A DNA stretch of 64,000 nucleotides from Neobacillus cucumis. Lineage in GTDB: Bacteria; Bacillota; Bacilli; Bacillales_B; DSM-18226. This document shows positions 63,623 through 64,000 of the stretch, piece after piece. Position numbers and translations under genes: made by a program. The DNA is taken from NCBI RefSeq assembly GCF_016107705.1, contig NZ_JAEHGC010000014.1, positions 1 to 64,000 on the forward strand, read 5' to 3'. The notes beneath the pieces were generated by a model. The model was given only the letters and a program-made list of their open reading frames with translations. It did no database searches and was not told where the DNA came from. The number at the start of each line of letters is the position of its first letter. Positions within the stretch are counted from its first letter, which is position 1.

Positions 63623-64000
63623 ATGGATAAACGGCTTGAGCGGATTCGTGATTCAAAGCTTTGGGACCGGGTGGTAACACCAGAGGAAGCAGCATCATGG
63701 ATTCAAGATGGGATGACATTAGGGTTAAGTGGATTTACACGTGCCGGTGATGTGAAAGCGGTTCCGTTCGCGTTAGTGAAACGGGCGGAAAAGGAATCCT
63801 TTAAGGTGAATGTGTATACCGGGGCTTCTTTAGGTTCCGATGTGGATAAGCTTTTTGCCGAAGCGGGGATTTTAGGAAAACGTCTGCCGTTTCAAGCGGA
63901 TCCTACCATGAGGAGCAAAATTAACAATGGTGAGATTTTGTTTGTCGATCAGCATTTGTCACACACTGCTGAATTGGTTCGTGCTAAAGTAATGGACCCG
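63623..64000 (+). CDS. Acetyl-CoA hydrolase/transferase, partial (5' end)
   Basis: The first 126 codons of a protein of the acetyl-CoA hydrolase/succinyl-CoA:acetate CoA-transferase family; it continues past the window. Characteristic are the N-terminal DKRLERIRDSKLWDRVVTPEEAASWIQDG, GLSGFTRAGDVKAVPFAL and VYTGASLGSDVDKLFAEAG segments and the FVDQHLSHTAE stretch. Enzymes of this family move CoA between acetate and succinate or hydrolyse acetyl-CoA. The ATG at 63623 follows GGGGGTTGG. The upstream direct repeat points to control by the LytTR protein. Confidence 0.9.
   Translation, partial: MDKRLERIRDSKLWDRVVTPEEAASWIQDGMTLGLSGFTRAGDVKAVPFALVKRAEKESFKVNVYTGASLGSDVDKLFAEAGILGKRLPFQADPTMRSKINNGEILFVDQHLSHTAELVRAKVMDP

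Overview
The window looks like chromosomal DNA of a low-GC, endospore-forming Bacillaceae (Bacillus/Neobacillus-like). The gene order follows the Bacillus subtilis yebE-yebG-pur, yerA-B-C, pcrB-pcrA-ligA-yerH, gatCAB, opuE/putP, dgkB and rlmCD neighbourhood. Two things argue against the B. subtilis group itself: the aceB-aceA glyoxylate shunt, and intergenic repeat families I do not know from that species. This placement is inferred from gene content; no database search was possible.

Layout. (1) 1-1.4 kb: the tail of an rRNA operon (5S rRNA), then a repeat-rich gap and yebE-yebG. (2) 1.4-14.5 kb: the complete purine operon purEKBCSQLFMNHD, preceded by two inverted PurR boxes, a guanine-type purine riboswitch and its terminator. 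All steps from PRPP to IMP that this operon normally covers are present in the usual order. (3) 14.5-15.2 kb: a 52-bp-period hairpin array. (4) 15.2-25.4 kb: a small DUF2892 protein, yerA, yerB, yerC, then pcrB-pcrA-ligA-camS (archaeal-type prenyl ether lipid, helicase, ligase, lipoprotein). (5) 25.4-33.4 kb: pruA (proline/arginine catabolism), a lipoprotein and two uncharacterised membrane proteins, an orphan nirD with siroheme genes, and a GH15-like protein. (6) 33.4-40.6 kb: aceB-aceA, a 21-bp phased repeat tract, yueI, OsmC, a lysozyme-family protein, a membrane-anchored HTH-like protein, fosB, and a second 52-bp array. (7) 40.8-52.3 kb: gatCAB, a YcgL-type nucleotidyltransferase, a DUF1697 protein, putP/opuE, a thioredoxin-like protein, plsY, dgkB, pncA-pncB. 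(8) 52.4-64 kb: an unknown protein with an acyl-CoA thioesterase, a LysR regulator, rlmCD, a UvrA-like ATPase of foreign-looking composition, an MFS transporter behind a PyrR attenuator, a CHASE4-GGDEF-EAL protein, a LytTR regulator, and the start of an acetyl-CoA hydrolase/transferase that runs off the window.

The most notable non-genic signals are as follows. Two intergenic arrays at 14.5 and 39.7 kb share exactly the same architecture (27-bp imperfect hairpin plus 25-bp linker, 52-bp period) but have different linker sequences. Two other gaps carry GGAA-type repeats phased at about 21 bp. There is a pyrimidine (PyrR) attenuator with two binding loops in front of an aromatic-acid-type MFS transporter. 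Three 20-bp palindromes around a central AAACGTTT lie within 7 kb. A 10-bp direct repeat at 21-bp spacing sits between the LytTR gene and its neighbour.
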